A stretch of DNA of 64,000 bases from Micromonospora inositola (GCF_900090285.1 NZ_LT607754.1:4428001-4492000); one strand, 5' to 3'. Shown: positions 39,452 through 52,544, numbered from the stretch's first letter. Notes: a model not told the origin generated them from the sequence alone. Made by a program: numbers and translations.

Positions 39452-41536
39452 ATGTCGGATGGGCGGGACGGGGCGCAGCCCCGGCGTGGGCGAGGGCAGG
39501 CGCAGTCCGCTCCGGGGCGGGCGCTGCGCGCGGCCGGCGACCCGGAGCACGGCGGGCGCAACGGTCGGGGCGGGCTGGCCGTCCCGGAGTGCGTGGACAC
39601 CCCCGTCCGGCCGGCCGAGCCGGCCAGCCGACTGGGCCGGTGGCTGTTCCAGCACCGGGTGCAGCCGGTCGGCCCGGAGGCCCGGGAGCCGGAGTCGAAG
39701 GCGCACCCCTGGTGGCAGGTGATGTGCCTGACCGGCGTGGACTACTTCTCCACCCTCTCCTACCTGCCCGGCATCGCCGCGTTGGCGGCCGGGGCGCTCT
39801 CCCCGCTGGCCACCCTGCTGATCGTGGCGCTGACCCTGCTCGGGATGCTGCCGATGTACCGGCGGGTGGCCCGGGAGAGTCCGCACGGGCAGGGCTCGGT
39901 GGCCATGCTGGAGCGGCTGCTGCCGTTCTGGCGGGGCAAGCTCTTCGTGCTGGTGCTGCTCGGCTTCGTGGCCACCTCGTGGATCATCACGATCACCCTG
40001 TCCGCCGCCGACGCCAGCGTGCACCTGCTGGAGAACCCGATCCTGCCGGCGTCCTTCCCGCACGGGACCGGGGCGGCGGTCGCGGTGACGGTGGTGCTGC
40101 TGCTGATCCTCGGCGGCGTGTTCCTGATGGGCTTCAGCGAGGCGGTGCAGGTCGCCATCCCGCTGGTGGCGGTCTTCCTCGGGCTGAACGCGGTGATCGT
40201 GGTCGCCGGGCTGGCCGAGGTGGCCGCCGACCCGGCGGTGCTGACCGGGTGGACCGAGGCCCTCACCGCCCGGGGCGCCGGCGTCGGCGACCTGCTCGGG
40301 CCGGCGGTGCTGGCGTTCCCGCTGCTGGTGCTGGGGCTCTCCGGGTTCGAGACCGGGGTCAGCATGATGCCGCTGGTCCAGGGCGAGGGCGCCGACCCGC
40401 GGCAGCGGCTGGAGGCCCGGATCCGGAACACCCGCAAGCTGCTCACCACCGCCGCGCTGATCATGTCGGTGTACCTGATCGCCACCACCTTCGTCACCAC
40501 CGTGCTGATCCCCGCGAAGGAGTTCCAGCCCGGCGGGGCGGCCAACGGACGGGCGCTGGCGTTCCTGGCCCACGAGCACCTGGGCGAGGCGTTCGGCACG
40601 GTCTACGACATCAGCAGCGTGCTGATCCTGTGGTTCGCCGGCGCCTCGGCGATGGCCGGCCTGATCAACATCGTGCCGCGATACCTGCCGTCCTACGGCA
40701 TGGCGCCGGAGTGGGCCCGCGCGGTCCGGCCGGTGGTCATCGTCTACACGCTGATCAGCATCGCCATCACCGTCGCCTTCCGGGCCGACGTCAACGCCCA
40801 GGCCGGCGCATACGCGACCGGGATCCTGGCGATGATGGTCTCCGGCGCGATCGCGGTGACCATCGCCGCGTACCGGTCGCGGCACCCGTTCGCCGGGGCC
40901 GGCTTCACGGTGCTGACAATGGTGCTGCTCTACGCCCTGACCGAGAACGTGATCGAGAAGCCGGACGGCATCGCCATCTCCGGCCTGTTCATCGCCGTCT
41001 CACTGATCTCCCGGGTCACCCGGACCACCGAGCTGCGGGCCGAGCGGATCGAGTTCGACGAGGCGGCCCGGCGGTTCATCGCCGACTCGCTGGCCCACGA
41101 CGGCCGGCTGCACCTCATCGCGAACAAGCGGCAGAGCGGCACGGTGAAGGAGTACCGGGCCAAGGAGAAGGCGCAGCGCGCGATAAACCCGGTGCCCGGC
41201 GCCGCCGACATCCTCTTCCTGGAGATCGACGTGGTCGACCCGTCCGAGTTCAGCCAGGTGCTGCGGGTGCACGGGGTGGAGGTCGACGGGTACCGGGTGC
41301 TGCGGGCCGGCAGTCCGGCCGTGCCGAACGCGATCGCGGCGATCCTGCTCGCGCTGCGCGACGGCACCGGGGTCCGCCCGCACGCCCACTTCGAGTGGTC
41401 CGAGGGGAACCCGATCGCGCACCTGCTGCGTTACCTGATCCTCGGTCGCGGCGACACCCCGCCGGTGGTCCGGGAGATCATCCGCAAGTCCGAGCCCGAC
41501 CCCACCCGCCGCCCCGGCATCCACGTCGGCGGCTGA
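39452..41536 (+). CDS. APC-superfamily amino-acid/potassium-type permease
   Basis: A 694-residue membrane transporter. A charged N-terminus (about 85 residues) precedes [20 protein letters not shown], the conserved first helix of this APC subgroup, and about 11-12 helices follow to residue 520. The C-terminal 170 residues are soluble. The segment [20 protein letters not shown] is typical of uncharacterised actinobacterial amino-acid permeases. ATG 39452 follows AAGGGG; the open frame upstream is not protein-like. The substrate is not predictable. Confidence 0.8.
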   Translation: MSDGRDGAQPRRGRGQAQSAPGRALRAAGDPEHGGRNGRGGLAVPECVDTPVRPAEPASRLGRWLFQHRVQPVGPEAREPESKAHPWWQVMCLTGVDYFSTLSYLPGIAALAAGALSPLATLLIVALTLLGMLPMYRRVARESPHGQGSVAMLERLLPFWRGKLFVLVLLGFVATSWIITITLSAADASVHLLENPILPASFPHGTGAAVAVTVVLLLILGGVFLMGFSEAVQVAIPLVAVFLGLNAVIVVAGLAEVAADPAVLTGWTEALTARGAGVGDLLGPAVLAFPLLVLGLSGFETGVSMMPLVQGEGADPRQRLEARIRNTRKLLTTAALIMSVYLIATTFVTTVLIPAKEFQPGGAANGRALAFLAHEHLGEAFGTVYDISSVLILWFAGASAMAGLINIVPRYLPSYGMAPEWARAVRPVVIVYTLISIAITVAFRADVNAQAGAYATGILAMMVSGAIAVTIAAYRSRHPFAGAGFTVLTMVLLYALTENVIEKPDGIAISGLFIAVSLISRVTRTTELRAERIEFDEAARRFIADSLAHDGRLHLIANKRQSGTVKEYRAKEKAQRAINPVPGAADILFLEIDVVDPSEFSQVLRVHGVEVDGYRVLRAGSPAVPNAIAAILLALRDGTGVRPHAHFEWSEGNPIAHLLRYLILGRGDTPPVVREIIRKSEPDPTRRPGIHVGG

Positions 41537-41565
41537 GGCCCGCGCCGCGCCGCCGGGTCCGCCGC

Positions 41566-41961
41566 TCAACCGAGCGCGCGCAGCCGGGCGTTGAGGTCGC
41601 CGGCGAAGAAGTCGAGAAAGCCGTCCGGGTCGGGGCCGGCGTTCTGCATGACGATGTGGTCGTAGCCCGCCTCGACGTAGGCGCGCGCCTTGGCGACGTG
41701 GACCTCCGGGTCCGGGCCGACCGAGAACTGCTGGCGGACGTGGTGGTCCTCCACCCAGGAGGTGGCCGCGTCGAAGTTGACCGGGTTGGGCAGCTCGCTC
41801 ATCACCTTCCACCCGGTGATCGCCCAGCGGCTGGTCTCCCGGGCCGCGCGGACCGCCTGCTCCTCGTCGGTCGCCCAGGCGATCGGCACCTCCGCGTAGC
41901 GCGGGCCCCGCCCGCCGGCCTCCCGGTAGTGGTCGACGACCGAAGCCAGAGACCCAGCCTC
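41566..41961 (-). pseudogene. C-terminal remnant of F420-dependent LLM-class oxidoreductase
   Basis: The minus frame encodes about 131 residues matching the end of TIGR03557-type F420-dependent glucose-6-phosphate-dehydrogenase-like enzymes: VVDHYREAGGRGPRYAEV, ITGWKVMSELPNPVNFDAA and DHIVMQNAGPDPDGFLDFF. Full-length proteins are about 320 residues; here the frame begins right after a stop codon at 41962 and the F420-binding half is missing. An internal ATG (41889) exists, but a functional enzyme is not expected. Convergent with the permease gene. Confidence 0.7.
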
Positions 41962-42007
41962 CTAGGACGCACTACGGGTGGTGACCCGACCGGGCCGGCG
42001 CACAGAG

Positions 42008-42040
42008 CGGCCCGCGCCTCGGGGGAGCGGGCGCGGGCCG
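42008..42040 (-). terminator. Terminator of the small membrane protein gene
   Basis: An 11-bp perfect stem (42008-42018 with 42030-42040) with an 11-base loop lies 13 bases beyond the stop codon of the minus-strand gene ending at 42054. Confidence 0.65.
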
Positions 42041-42053
42041 GGGCAGCGGGAGG

Positions 42054-42260
42054 TTACTTGGACGGCTCGGGGAGCGTGCAGTCCACCTTGGGGTTGGCGC
42101 CGATGTAGTTCAGCGGGCCGGCCACGATCGTGACCAGGATGGTGCCCGCCTCCGCGCAGTTCTTGTCGTCGTTGCTGTAGTAGCCGCGCTGACCGGCCGC
42201 GATCGCGCCGATGATCAGCCAGATCACGACCAGGACGCCGAGTATCGAGGTGCCGCGCAT
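42054..42260 (-). CDS. Small single-span membrane protein
   Basis: A 68-residue protein with one hydrophobic helix (ILGVLVVIWLIIGAIAAG, about residues 6-23), followed by a polar loop with two cysteines (NCAEAG and VDCTLP) and a second weakly hydrophobic stretch. ATG 42260 follows GGAGGCAACCC. Members of this small family are frequent in actinomycetes, but no role is known. Confidence 0.75.
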   Translation of the reverse strand: MRGTSILGVLVVIWLIIGAIAAGQRGYYSNDDKNCAEAGTILVTIVAGPLNYIGANPKVDCTLPEPSK

Positions 42261-42384
42261 GGGTTGCCTCCAGGGGTGTGTGGTGGATTTCGAGGTGCCA
42301 CCCCTGTACCCAATCCGCGCTTTCGGCTAACGGAGGCGGGGACCGGGCGGACGGCCGTTTACGACCATGCTCGGGAGATTCAGC

Positions 42385-43638
42385 TCAGTGCGGCGGGTGC
42401 GGGCTCTCCGGCGGCCGGCCCCGGCTGCGCCGGTAGTCGGCGATCGCCACCCCGGCGAGCACCAGCATGGCCCCGGTCGCGGCGACCAACGGGGGCAGGA
42501 AGAGCACGAACGGGGCGATGGTGAGCAGCGCCAGCAGCCCGCCGGGGCGGGACAGCGAAACCCGGCTGAACACCTCGTACTCGAAGAAGGACCGGCCGAC
42601 CAGGAAGAGCGCCGGCCCGCCCAGGATCACCGCCACCCAGGCCGGCGGCGTGTGCCCGGTCGGCTCGTGCAGCACCAGGTCGAAACCGGCCGCGGTGGTC
42701 ACCACCCCGGCCACGATCAGCAGGTGGGTGTACGGGGCGGTGTTCAGGAACCGGCTCGGCTGCTTCGAGCTGGAGATGGCGTGCGGCAGCAGCTCCCCGG
42801 ACTTGTGCACGTAGATCCGCCACAGCAGCAGGGTCGTGACGAAGGCGACCGTGAAGGCGCCGATGCTCTCCGCCTCTGAGTGGTAGATGCTGAACATCGT
42901 GCCGGTGGTCAGGATGGCGTCGCCCAGCGCGATGATGAAGAACTGCTGGTACCGCTCGGACAGATGTTCAGCCGTGACGTTGCGCTGGGCCTCCGGCACC
43001 ACGCCGAGGCCAGGCACCGGGTACATGAGCCGGAAGCCGACGTAGTCGAGGGCGAGCGCCAGCGCCCACAGCGCCTCCCGGGCGTGGCCGTGGACGAACC
43101 CACCCGCGATCCACGGCACGGCGGAGACTGCGAACCAGGTGAAGATCCGGGCCGCCCGGCGCTGGGTCTGCCGGTGGTGCCGGACCGTCGGGATCAGGAA
43201 CAGGCCACGACCGAGATGGATCGCCACGTACGTCGCGGCGAAGACCAGCCCTCGGCTGGCGAACGCCTCCGGGATGGCGGTGGTCATCAGCAGCGCCCCG
43301 AACATCACCGCCGCGATCAACAGCTTGATCTCGGTGCGCTCGGGGTCGTACATGTCGGTGACCAGCGTGGTGATCGCCCAGGTCCACCAGAGCGCCATCA
43401 GGATGAGCAGGGCCTGCAGGGCGCGTTCCCAGTTGAGATCGACGACCATGCCGCGCGAGACGAGCGCCAGCGCGACCACGTAGACCAGGTCGAAGAAGAG
43501 CTCCAGCAGGGTCACCCGGCGGGGTGACTCCGGGTCGCGCACCGGAGGCCGGTCCCGCTTCGCGGGCTGCTCCGGCGAGGCGAAGGGCACGGGCTGCTCC
43601 TGCGGTGCGGGATCGGCGCGGCGGGCCGTGGTCCTCAC
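42385..43638 (-). CDS. LtrA-type low-temperature-requirement membrane protein
   Basis: A 417-residue membrane protein with about ten hydrophobic helices. Family features: VTLLELFFDLVYVVALALVS, the conserved WWTWAITTLVTDMYDPERTE, and YQQFFIIALGDAILTTGTMF later on. LtrA was first linked to growth at low temperature in Listeria; the mechanism is not known. The N-terminal 38 residues are hydrophilic. The ATG at 43638 is the first in frame. Confidence 0.85.
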   Translation of the reverse strand: MRTTARRADPAPQEQPVPFASPEQPAKRDRPPVRDPESPRRVTLLELFFDLVYVVALALVSRGMVVDLNWERALQALLILMALWWTWAITTLVTDMYDPERTEIKLLIAAVMFGALLMTTAIPEAFASRGLVFAATYVAIHLGRGLFLIPTVRHHRQTQRRAARIFTWFAVSAVPWIAGGFVHGHAREALWALALALDYVGFRLMYPVPGLGVVPEAQRNVTAEHLSERYQQFFIIALGDAILTTGTMFSIYHSEAESIGAFTVAFVTTLLLWRIYVHKSGELLPHAISSSKQPSRFLNTAPYTHLLIVAGVVTTAAGFDLVLHEPTGHTPPAWVAVILGGPALFLVGRSFFEYEVFSRVSLSRPGGLLALLTIAPFVLFLPPLVAATGAMLVLAGVAIADYRRSRGRPPESPHPPH

Positions 43639-43771
43639 CGACGGTAGCCACGACCGCTGGGAAGTGTGTCCGGTTTCGGGCTATCGGTCCGGTTCGGTCC
43701 GGCTCGGCCCAGGGACCGTCGCCGCCGGAATCCAATTGCGAGGGGGCACGCGCCGGCGAACGCTGGCCGGG

Positions 43772-44686
43772 ATGACGCCGCAGGATGACACCCCGCCACC
43801 CCGGGTCCCGCCGATCGACGTGGCGCTGGTGCGCCGGCTGGTCGCCACGCAGTTCCCGCGTTGGGTCGACCTTCCGGTCCGACCGGTCGCGGTCGGTGGC
43901 TGGGACAACCGCACCTTCCACCTGGGCGACGCGATGACCGTGCGGCTGCCCAGCGCCGCGGGGTACGTGCCGCAGGTCGACAAGGAGCACCGCTGGCTGC
44001 CGGTCCTCGCGCCGCGGCTGCCGCTGGCCGTGCCGACGCCGCTGGCCCGGGGTGAGCCCGGCGAGGGCTATCCGTTCCCCTGGTCGGTCCACCGGTGGAT
44101 CGACGGGGAGACCGCGCGCGCCGACCGGATCGCTGACCTGACCGCCTTCGCCCGCACGCTCGCCGGCTTCCTGGCCGCCCTGCACCGGCCCGAGCCCGCG
44201 GGCGGCCCGCCGGCCGGGGCGCACAGCTGCTTCCGGGGTGCGTCGCTGACGACGTACGACGCGGAGACCCGGCGGGCGGTCGAGGCGCTCGGCGACCGGA
44301 TCCCGGTCGGTACGGTCACGGAGATCTGGGCGACGGCCCTGCGCTCCACCTGGTCCGGTGCGCAGGTCTGGTTCCACGGTGACGTCGCGTGGGGCAACCT
44401 GCTGGTGCGGGAGGGCCGGCTGGCGGCCGTCATCGACTTCGGCTGCTGCGGGATGGGCGACCCGGCCTGCGACCTGGCGGTCGCCTGGACGCTGCTGTCC
44501 GGCGCGAGCCGGTCGGCGTTCCGCGCCGCGCTCGACGTCGACGGCGGGACGTGGGCACGGGGGCGGGGCTGGGTGCTGTGGAAGGCCCTGATCATGCTCG
44601 ACAACCCGGACCCGGTGCGCGCGCCGGAGGCCCGCCACATGCTCGACGCGGTGCTCACCGAGTACGCGGAGTCCGTCGCCCGGTGA
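43772..44686 (+). CDS. Aminoglycoside phosphotransferase-family kinase
   Basis: A 304-residue APH/choline-kinase-fold protein. The catalytic loop WFHGDVAWGNLLV has Asp204 and the metal site VIDFGCCGMGDPACDL has Asp222. The N-lobe includes VGGWDNRTFHLGD. This subgroup (long N-lobe, SVHRWIDGETA) is common in actinomycetes and usually not a drug-resistance enzyme; the substrate is unknown. ATG 43772 is the first start near the conserved domain. It is divergent from LtrA. Confidence 0.8.
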   Translation: MTPQDDTPPPRVPPIDVALVRRLVATQFPRWVDLPVRPVAVGGWDNRTFHLGDAMTVRLPSAAGYVPQVDKEHRWLPVLAPRLPLAVPTPLARGEPGEGYPFPWSVHRWIDGETARADRIADLTAFARTLAGFLAALHRPEPAGGPPAGAHSCFRGASLTTYDAETRRAVEALGDRIPVGTVTEIWATALRSTWSGAQVWFHGDVAWGNLLVREGRLAAVIDFGCCGMGDPACDLAVAWTLLSGASRSAFRAALDVDGGTWARGRGWVLWKALIMLDNPDPVRAPEARHMLDAVLTEYAESVAR

Positions 44687-44737
44687 CCCCGGGCGGTGGC
44701 GACGATCGCATCGTCACCACCGGCCCGGGTATGGGAC

Positions 44738-45586
44738 TCAGGCGTCCTCGCCGGCTCCCGCCGGGAGCACCCGGTCGGCCTCGGTGCCGGCGCCGGCCAG
44801 CACCCTGGCCTGCTGCGGCCAGGTGGCCAGGCTGGGCGCGGCGCGCAGGCCGGCGGCGCGGATGGTCTCCCGCAGCGCCGCCTCGTCCAGGTCGCCGAGC
44901 TGGCCGTACGTGCGGATCCCGGCGGCCTGGAGGGCGGCGGCCAGCTTCGGCCCGATGCCCTGGATCCGCCGGAAGTCGTCCGCGGTCTGCGCCGGGCCGC
45001 TGCCGTTCGTCGCCACGGCGGCGACCGTCTGCGGCTCGGTGGGGGTGGTAGCGGCGGGGACCGTCTCCGGCTGGGTCGGGCTGGTCGCGGCGTCCGACGT
45101 GAAGCCGTCCTCCGCAGCGGCCCGGGGGGCGGGGACGACGACCGGCGTGGTGGCCTCCTCGGCCTCCGGCGTCGGCTGCTCGGCCGGGGCGGCCGGCTCG
45201 GCGTCCGCGACGGGTCCCACCTCCGCCTCGGCCGGCGCGGCCTCGGTGTGGTCCGCCCGCCCAGTGTCGGCGTCGGCCGCCGGCAGGGTGGTGGCGTTGG
45301 CGGCCAGGGTGGCGGTGGCCGGGGGAGCGTCGTACTCGGCCGGGGCCGGCTCCTCGGTGACCGCGGCGGGCGGGGGAACCTCGTCCACGACGGCGGTCGG
45401 CCGCTCGTGGTGGACGGTGGCGGTGGTCGGGGCGCTGACCTCGGCGGCTCCGGCCACCGGGTCACCCTCCACGATGGGCGCCGTCGGGCCGGCGGCCGCC
45501 TGGCGGCCGCGCCACACCCACCCGCCCGCGAAGCCCACCAGCAGGGCCAGGATCAGGATCAGCCATTGCCCGAAAGTCGACGGCAC
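44738..45586 (-). CDS. Membrane-anchored helix-hairpin-helix protein
   Basis: A 282-residue protein with three parts. One N-terminal membrane helix (LILILALLVGFAGGWVW, residues 9-25) is followed by a disordered Ala/Pro/Glu/Thr-rich region (about 30-205). A C-terminal helix-hairpin-helix module follows (FRRIQGIGPKLAAALQAAGI, TYGQLGDLDEAALRETI), similar to DUF4332 and ribosomal L21/L17-tail modules. It may tether DNA or RNA at the membrane; no direct evidence. GTG 45586 follows GGGAGG. Confidence 0.75.
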   Translation of the reverse strand: MPSTFGQWLILILALLVGFAGGWVWRGRQAAAGPTAPIVEGDPVAGAAEVSAPTTATVHHERPTAVVDEVPPPAAVTEEPAPAEYDAPPATATLAANATTLPAADADTGRADHTEAAPAEAEVGPVADAEPAAPAEQPTPEAEEATTPVVVPAPRAAAEDGFTSDAATSPTQPETVPAATTPTEPQTVAAVATNGSGPAQTADDFRRIQGIGPKLAAALQAAGIRTYGQLGDLDEAALRETIRAAGLRAAPSLATWPQQARVLAGAGTEADRVLPAGAGEDA

Positions 45587-45803
45587 GGCAAACCTCCCTC
45601 TTATGTACGTGAACGACAGTCTCGAGAAAACCGGGGGCAGCTTCGCACACGTACGTCGTGGAGGACAGAGAGGTCGCCGGCTTGCGTCCCTGCTGGGACG
45701 CGCCGTGCCGGCGGGTGGTGACGGGATGACCGAGCGTGTGCCCGTCGGACCGGCGGAGGGGGCGTCCCGGACCGCGGTGCCGTGCTGGTGCGGGACGGCG
45801 TTA

Positions 45804-46151
45804 TCAGCGCATCGGGCCGGACGCCGCCGCGTCGGCTGCGTCCCAGGTGTAGAAGCAGCCGGCGATGGCGTCCCGGGGGGAGCCCCAGGTCGGCAGGTAC
45901 GGCGACGTGTGCGCGGAGAGTCGCTCGTTGGTCTGCCGGTAGAGCGGGTGGTCGCGCATCCCGGCCACCGCGTCCGGGTCGACGTCCACCGTCTCCATCA
46001 GGTGTACGCACAGGTCGTGCAGGCAGTACAGCGACCGGTGCCGGACACCGGTGAGGGCGGGCAGTTCCGTCGCGTCGGACTCGGCGAAGATCTGCGCGAC
46101 TCGTCCTTCCGCTCCCGGGACGATGCGGCTTACGATCAACAGACGGCTCAT
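45804..46151 (-). CDS. TcmI-family polyketide cyclase (copy 1)
   Basis: A 115-residue TcmI-type cyclase (dimeric ferredoxin-like fold) that closes rings in aromatic polyketides. Conserved features: QIFAESDATELPALTGVRHR, SLYCLHDLCVHLMET and the C-terminal PYLPTWGSPRDAIAGCFYTW. ATG 46151 follows GAGAGGGG. It lies 80 bases downstream of the SARP gene on the same strand, so the two may be co-transcribed. It is about 50% identical by eye to the second TcmI gene at 47447. Confidence 0.85.
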   Translation of the reverse strand: MSRLLIVSRIVPGAEGRVAQIFAESDATELPALTGVRHRSLYCLHDLCVHLMETVDVDPDAVAGMRDHPLYRQTNERLSAHTSPYLPTWGSPRDAIAGCFYTWDAADAAASGPMR

Positions 46152-46231
46152 CGGGACCCCTCTCGCCGGTGGTGCCCCTGATCCAGTCCGCGGACGTCGG
46201 ACACCGTGTCGGCCACCATGCCCGGCCGCTG

Positions 46232-47032
46232 TCACCTCTCCGTCACGCGGGGAGACCGGCCGGTGACGCGGGGGCGGGGCGGGGCCGGGCGGCTGGCGTG
46301 CCGGATCGGGGCGAGGGTGTCGTCGAGCAGCGCGCACATGGCCGGGGACGGCTCCAGGCGCAGCTCCCGCAGGAGCAGCTCGCGGTAGACGTAGAAGGCG
46401 TGCACCGCCTCGAAGGCGTTCCCCTCCGCCAGGTGGATCCGGACGACCAGGCGGTGCGGCGTCTCGCGGAGCGGCTCGGCGGCCATCGCCTCCAGCGCCG
46501 CCTCCAGCGCCTCGCCGTGCCGGCCCGCCGCGAGATGGTTGCCGGCGAGCTGTTCGAGCATGTGCAGCCGGAGCTGGCGGAGCCGTTCGCGTTCCAGCAG
46601 GACCCAGTCGTCGTACCAGCCGGGGAGCAGGTCGTGGCGGCCGGCGCCGCCGACGGCGTCCGGAACCTCCCCGTCGCGGACCCGGGCCGCGAGTCCGACC
46701 AGCTCGTCGGTGTCAAGGTGGACGGTCGGGTCGAGCCGGACGGTGTCCCCGTCGGTCAGCAGCGGACAGCACGGGTCCTGGCGCAGCCGCCACAGCGCGG
46801 TACGCAGCGACGACAGCGCCCGCTCCTCGGACGTCTCCGGCCAGAGCAGTCCGGCCAGGTGGCTGCGGGTCGCGGCGGGCCGCAGGCCGATCAGCGCGAT
46901 GACCCGTTGCAGTCCCCGCGGCACGATCACCGGCACGTCGTCGTGCAGCAGCCGGAAACCGCCGAGCAGCTGCAACGACACCCGCGGCGCGCGCTCGGCG
47001 CCGGCCGTCGGCATTGTGGAATGACCGGTCAC
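46232..47032 (-). CDS. SARP-family pathway-specific activator
   Basis: A 266-residue regulator: an N-terminal OmpR-type winged helix (VSLQLLGGFRLLHDDVPVIV, SSLRTALWRLRQD), then a bacterial transcriptional activator domain (DLLPGWYDDWVLLERERLRQ, HRLVVRIHLAEGNAFEAVHA). SARPs bind direct repeats and activate antibiotic and pigment clusters; this one is divergent from the polyketide operon and probably switches it on. GTG 47032 or ATG 47014 may be the start. No TTA codon was noticed in the gene. Confidence 0.85.
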   Translation of the reverse strand: MTGHSTMPTAGAERAPRVSLQLLGGFRLLHDDVPVIVPRGLQRVIALIGLRPAATRSHLAGLLWPETSEERALSSLRTALWRLRQDPCCPLLTDGDTVRLDPTVHLDTDELVGLAARVRDGEVPDAVGGAGRHDLLPGWYDDWVLLERERLRQLRLHMLEQLAGNHLAAGRHGEALEAALEAMAAEPLRETPHRLVVRIHLAEGNAFEAVHAFYVYRELLLRELRLEPSPAMCALLDDTLAPIRHASRPAPPRPRVTGRSPRVTER

Positions 47033-47196
47033 AGGCGCACCCCCGCCCCGGAATCCTCGTTCCGACCGTCCTCGTTGCCCCGGTGCGCGGCTGCCCGCGA
47101 CGCCGGTGTCGGAACGGCTCCGCTGCGGCGGCGGTGTCGGATGCCGGCGCCGTCCGGGCTGACCAAGACGGAGATTATCAACGATGGTTACACTCA

Positions 47197-47380
47197 GTCA
47201 ACGCATTCGTCGCCATTGTGACCATCCAGTACGGCCGGAAACAGCGGCTCTGAACTGCGAAAAAGTGTCGCAACCCGATGGGCGCGGCAAGCGGGCGCAT
47301 AGCCCGGGCACAGGTTGCGTCAACGCAGCGTCACGGCCTCTCTGCGTATGGCGGTGGCATCGGGTGACGCTGCGTTGACG
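47197..47380. promoter_or_regulatory. Repeated GTCAACGCA motif and 17-bp inverted repeat upstream of the polyketide operon
   Basis: GTCAACGCA occurs at 47197-47205 and 47319-47327, and as its complement at 47371-47379. The latter two sit within a perfect 17-bp inverted repeat (47318-47334 with 47364-47380) with a 29-base spacer, ending 66 bases before the first cyclase ATG. Possible SARP binding sites or a leader hairpin. No gene is seen in 47033-47446. Confidence 0.5.
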
Positions 47381-47446
47381 TCCCCGCGGGCATCGTGTCG
47401 GCAGCCGTCCGGCCGGACCGGAACCTGCCCGAGGGGGAGACTCTTC

Positions 47447-47779
47447 ATGGACCGCTCGCTCATCGTCGCGAAGGTGGTGCCCACCGCCGAGGACCAGGTC
47501 GCCGAGATCTTCGCCGAGTCCGACGCGACGGAGCTGCCGCACCTGGTCGGCGTCCGGCACCGTTCGCTGTACCGGCTGCACGACCTCTACGTCCACCTGC
47601 TCGAGACGGAGCTGCCGGGCGAGGGCGCGGTGGGGGACGCCCGCGGGCATCCGGAGTTCGTCCGGGTCAGCGCGCGGTTGCGGCCGTTCATCTCGCCGTA
47701 CCTGCCGGACTGGCGGTCGCCCCGGGACGCCATGGCCCACTGCTTCTACCGGTACGACGCGCCCGGACGGCGGCCGTGA
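47447..47779 (+). CDS. TcmI-family polyketide cyclase (copy 2)
   Basis: A 110-residue TcmI-like cyclase and the first gene of the polyketide operon. It shares QVAEIFAESDATELPHLVGV, HRSLYRLHDLYVHLLETEL and PYLPDWRSPRDAMAHCFYRY with copy 1. ATG 47447 follows GAGGGGGAG. The stop overlaps the start of the carboxyltransferase gene (GTGA). In type II systems such enzymes close later rings after an SRPBCC aromatase acts; the exact ring cannot be read from the sequence. Confidence 0.85.
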   Translation: MDRSLIVAKVVPTAEDQVAEIFAESDATELPHLVGVRHRSLYRLHDLYVHLLETELPGEGAVGDARGHPEFVRVSARLRPFISPYLPDWRSPRDAMAHCFYRYDAPGRRP

Positions 47780-49547
47780 CCACCACCGCGCCCCGCGACG
47801 AGCAGCTCTGGTCCCGCTGCGCCGGCTGCGCCTCGCTGCTGTACCGCAAGCGGCTGCGCCGCAACCTCGACGTCTGCCCCGAGTGCGGCACGCACTCCCG
47901 ACTGGACGCCCCGGCACGGGTGGCGCAGCTGGTCGACCCGGACTCGTTCAGCGCGCTGCCCGACCGGGCGGTGGAGGTCGACCCGATCGGCTTCGTCGAC
48001 GCGCTGCCGTACCCGCACCGGCTGACCGCGGCGCGGGCCGGCACCGGGCTGGACGAGGCGGTGGTCTGCGGCAGCGCCGCCGTCGGTGGGCACCGGGTCG
48101 CGCTGGCGGTGATGGACTTCCGGTTCCTCGGCGGCAGCCTCGGCTGCGCGGTCGGCGAGCTGATCACCCGGACCGCCGAGCGGGCCCTCGCGGAGGAGGT
48201 TCCCCTGGTGCTGGTCACCGCCTCCGGCGGGGCCCGGATGCAGGAGGGGGCGCTGTCGCTGATGCAGATGGCCACGGTCAGCCAGGCCGTCGCCGAGCTG
48301 CGCGAGGCGGGACTGCTCACGGTCAGTGTGATCACCGATCCGACGTACGGCGGGGTGGCGGCCTCGTTCGCGACGAACACCGACGTGGTGCTCGCGGAGA
48401 GCGGCGCGCGGATGGGCTTCGCCGGCCCGCGGGTGATCCGGCAGGTCACCGGCACCGCGCTGCCGGAGGGCTTCCAGACGGCCGAGTTCCTGTTGCGGCA
48501 CGGGCAGGTCGACATGGTGGTGCCCCGGCACGCGCTGCGTGGGCGGCTGACCGCGCTGCTCGCCGCCGCCCGCTACGGCCGCCGGGCCCGCCGGCGCCCG
48601 CCCGTGCCCCGGCAGCAGCCGGCGCCGCGACGGGCGGCCGACGCGTCGCTCCCGGCGTCGGCGGCCGGCCCCGCGTCGCTCCCGACGCCGGCGGACGCTT
48701 CCGCGTCGTCCCCGGCGGCGGCGGACGCCGCCGGGCGGGACGCCTGGGAGACGGTCCGCGCGGCCCGCCACCCGGGCCGGCCCACCACAATGGACTACCT
48801 GGAGAGCGCCTTCGACGGCTTCGTCGAGCTGCACGGCGACCGGCTCGGCGCGGACTGCCCGGCGATCGTCGGCGGGCTGGCCCGGCTCGACGGCCGGCCG
48901 GTGATGGTGATCGGTCACCAGAAGGGACACACCACCGCCGAGCTGGTGGCCCGCAACTTCGGCATGGCCAGCCCCGCCGGGCATCGCAAGGCGCTGCGGC
49001 TGATGCGACTGGCCGCCCGGCTCGGCCTGCCCGTGGTGACCCTGGTGGACACCCCGGGGGCGGACCCCGGGGTGGGCGCGGAGGAGCAGGGCCAGGCGGC
49101 GGCGATCGCCGAGAACATCCTGGCGCTCAGCATGCTGCCCACCCCGGTCGTCGCGGTGGTCACCGGCGAAGGCGGCAGCGGCGGCGCGCTGGCGCTGGCC
49201 GTCGCCGACCGGGTGCTGATGCTCGAACACGCCGTCTACTCGGTGATCAGCCCGGAGGGCTGTGCCGCCATCCTGTGGCCGGACAGCTCCGCCGCCCCGC
49301 AGGCCGCCCGCGCGCTCCGGCTCACCGCGCCGGACCTGTGCCGGCTCGGCGTGGCCGACGAGGTGGTGCCCGAGCCGGCGCCCGCCGCCCAGCACGACCC
49401 GGCCACCGCCGCCGAGCTGCTGGCCCGGGCGGTGACGGCCAACCTGGCCCCGCTGCTCGACGTGCCGCCGGCCACCCTGGTCCGTCGCCGGCGGCAACGC
49501 TTCCGCCGGTTCGGCGCCGCCCGCGCCGCCGTCCCGGCGGTGCGGCG

Positions 49548-49551
<4 letters not shown>
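47776..49551 (+). CDS. Acetyl-CoA carboxylase carboxyltransferase, AccD-AccA fusion
   Basis: A 591-residue protein joining both carboxyltransferase subunits. The beta part (1-270) has the AccD zinc ribbon (Cys15, Cys18, Cys34, Cys37) and GARMQEGALSLMQMA. A Pro/Ala-rich linker (about 275-325) follows, then the alpha part with TMDYLESAFDGFVELHGDRL, VTLVDTPGADPGVGAEEQGQ and VTGEGGSGGALALAVADRV. It transfers CO2 from biotin to acetyl-CoA to give malonyl-CoA. Overlaps its neighbours by four bases at each end. Most actinomycete housekeeping carboxylases use a different subunit plan, so this set is probably dedicated to the polyketide pathway. Confidence 0.88.
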
Positions 49552-52540
<2,989 letters not shown>

Positions 52541-52544
<4 letters not shown>

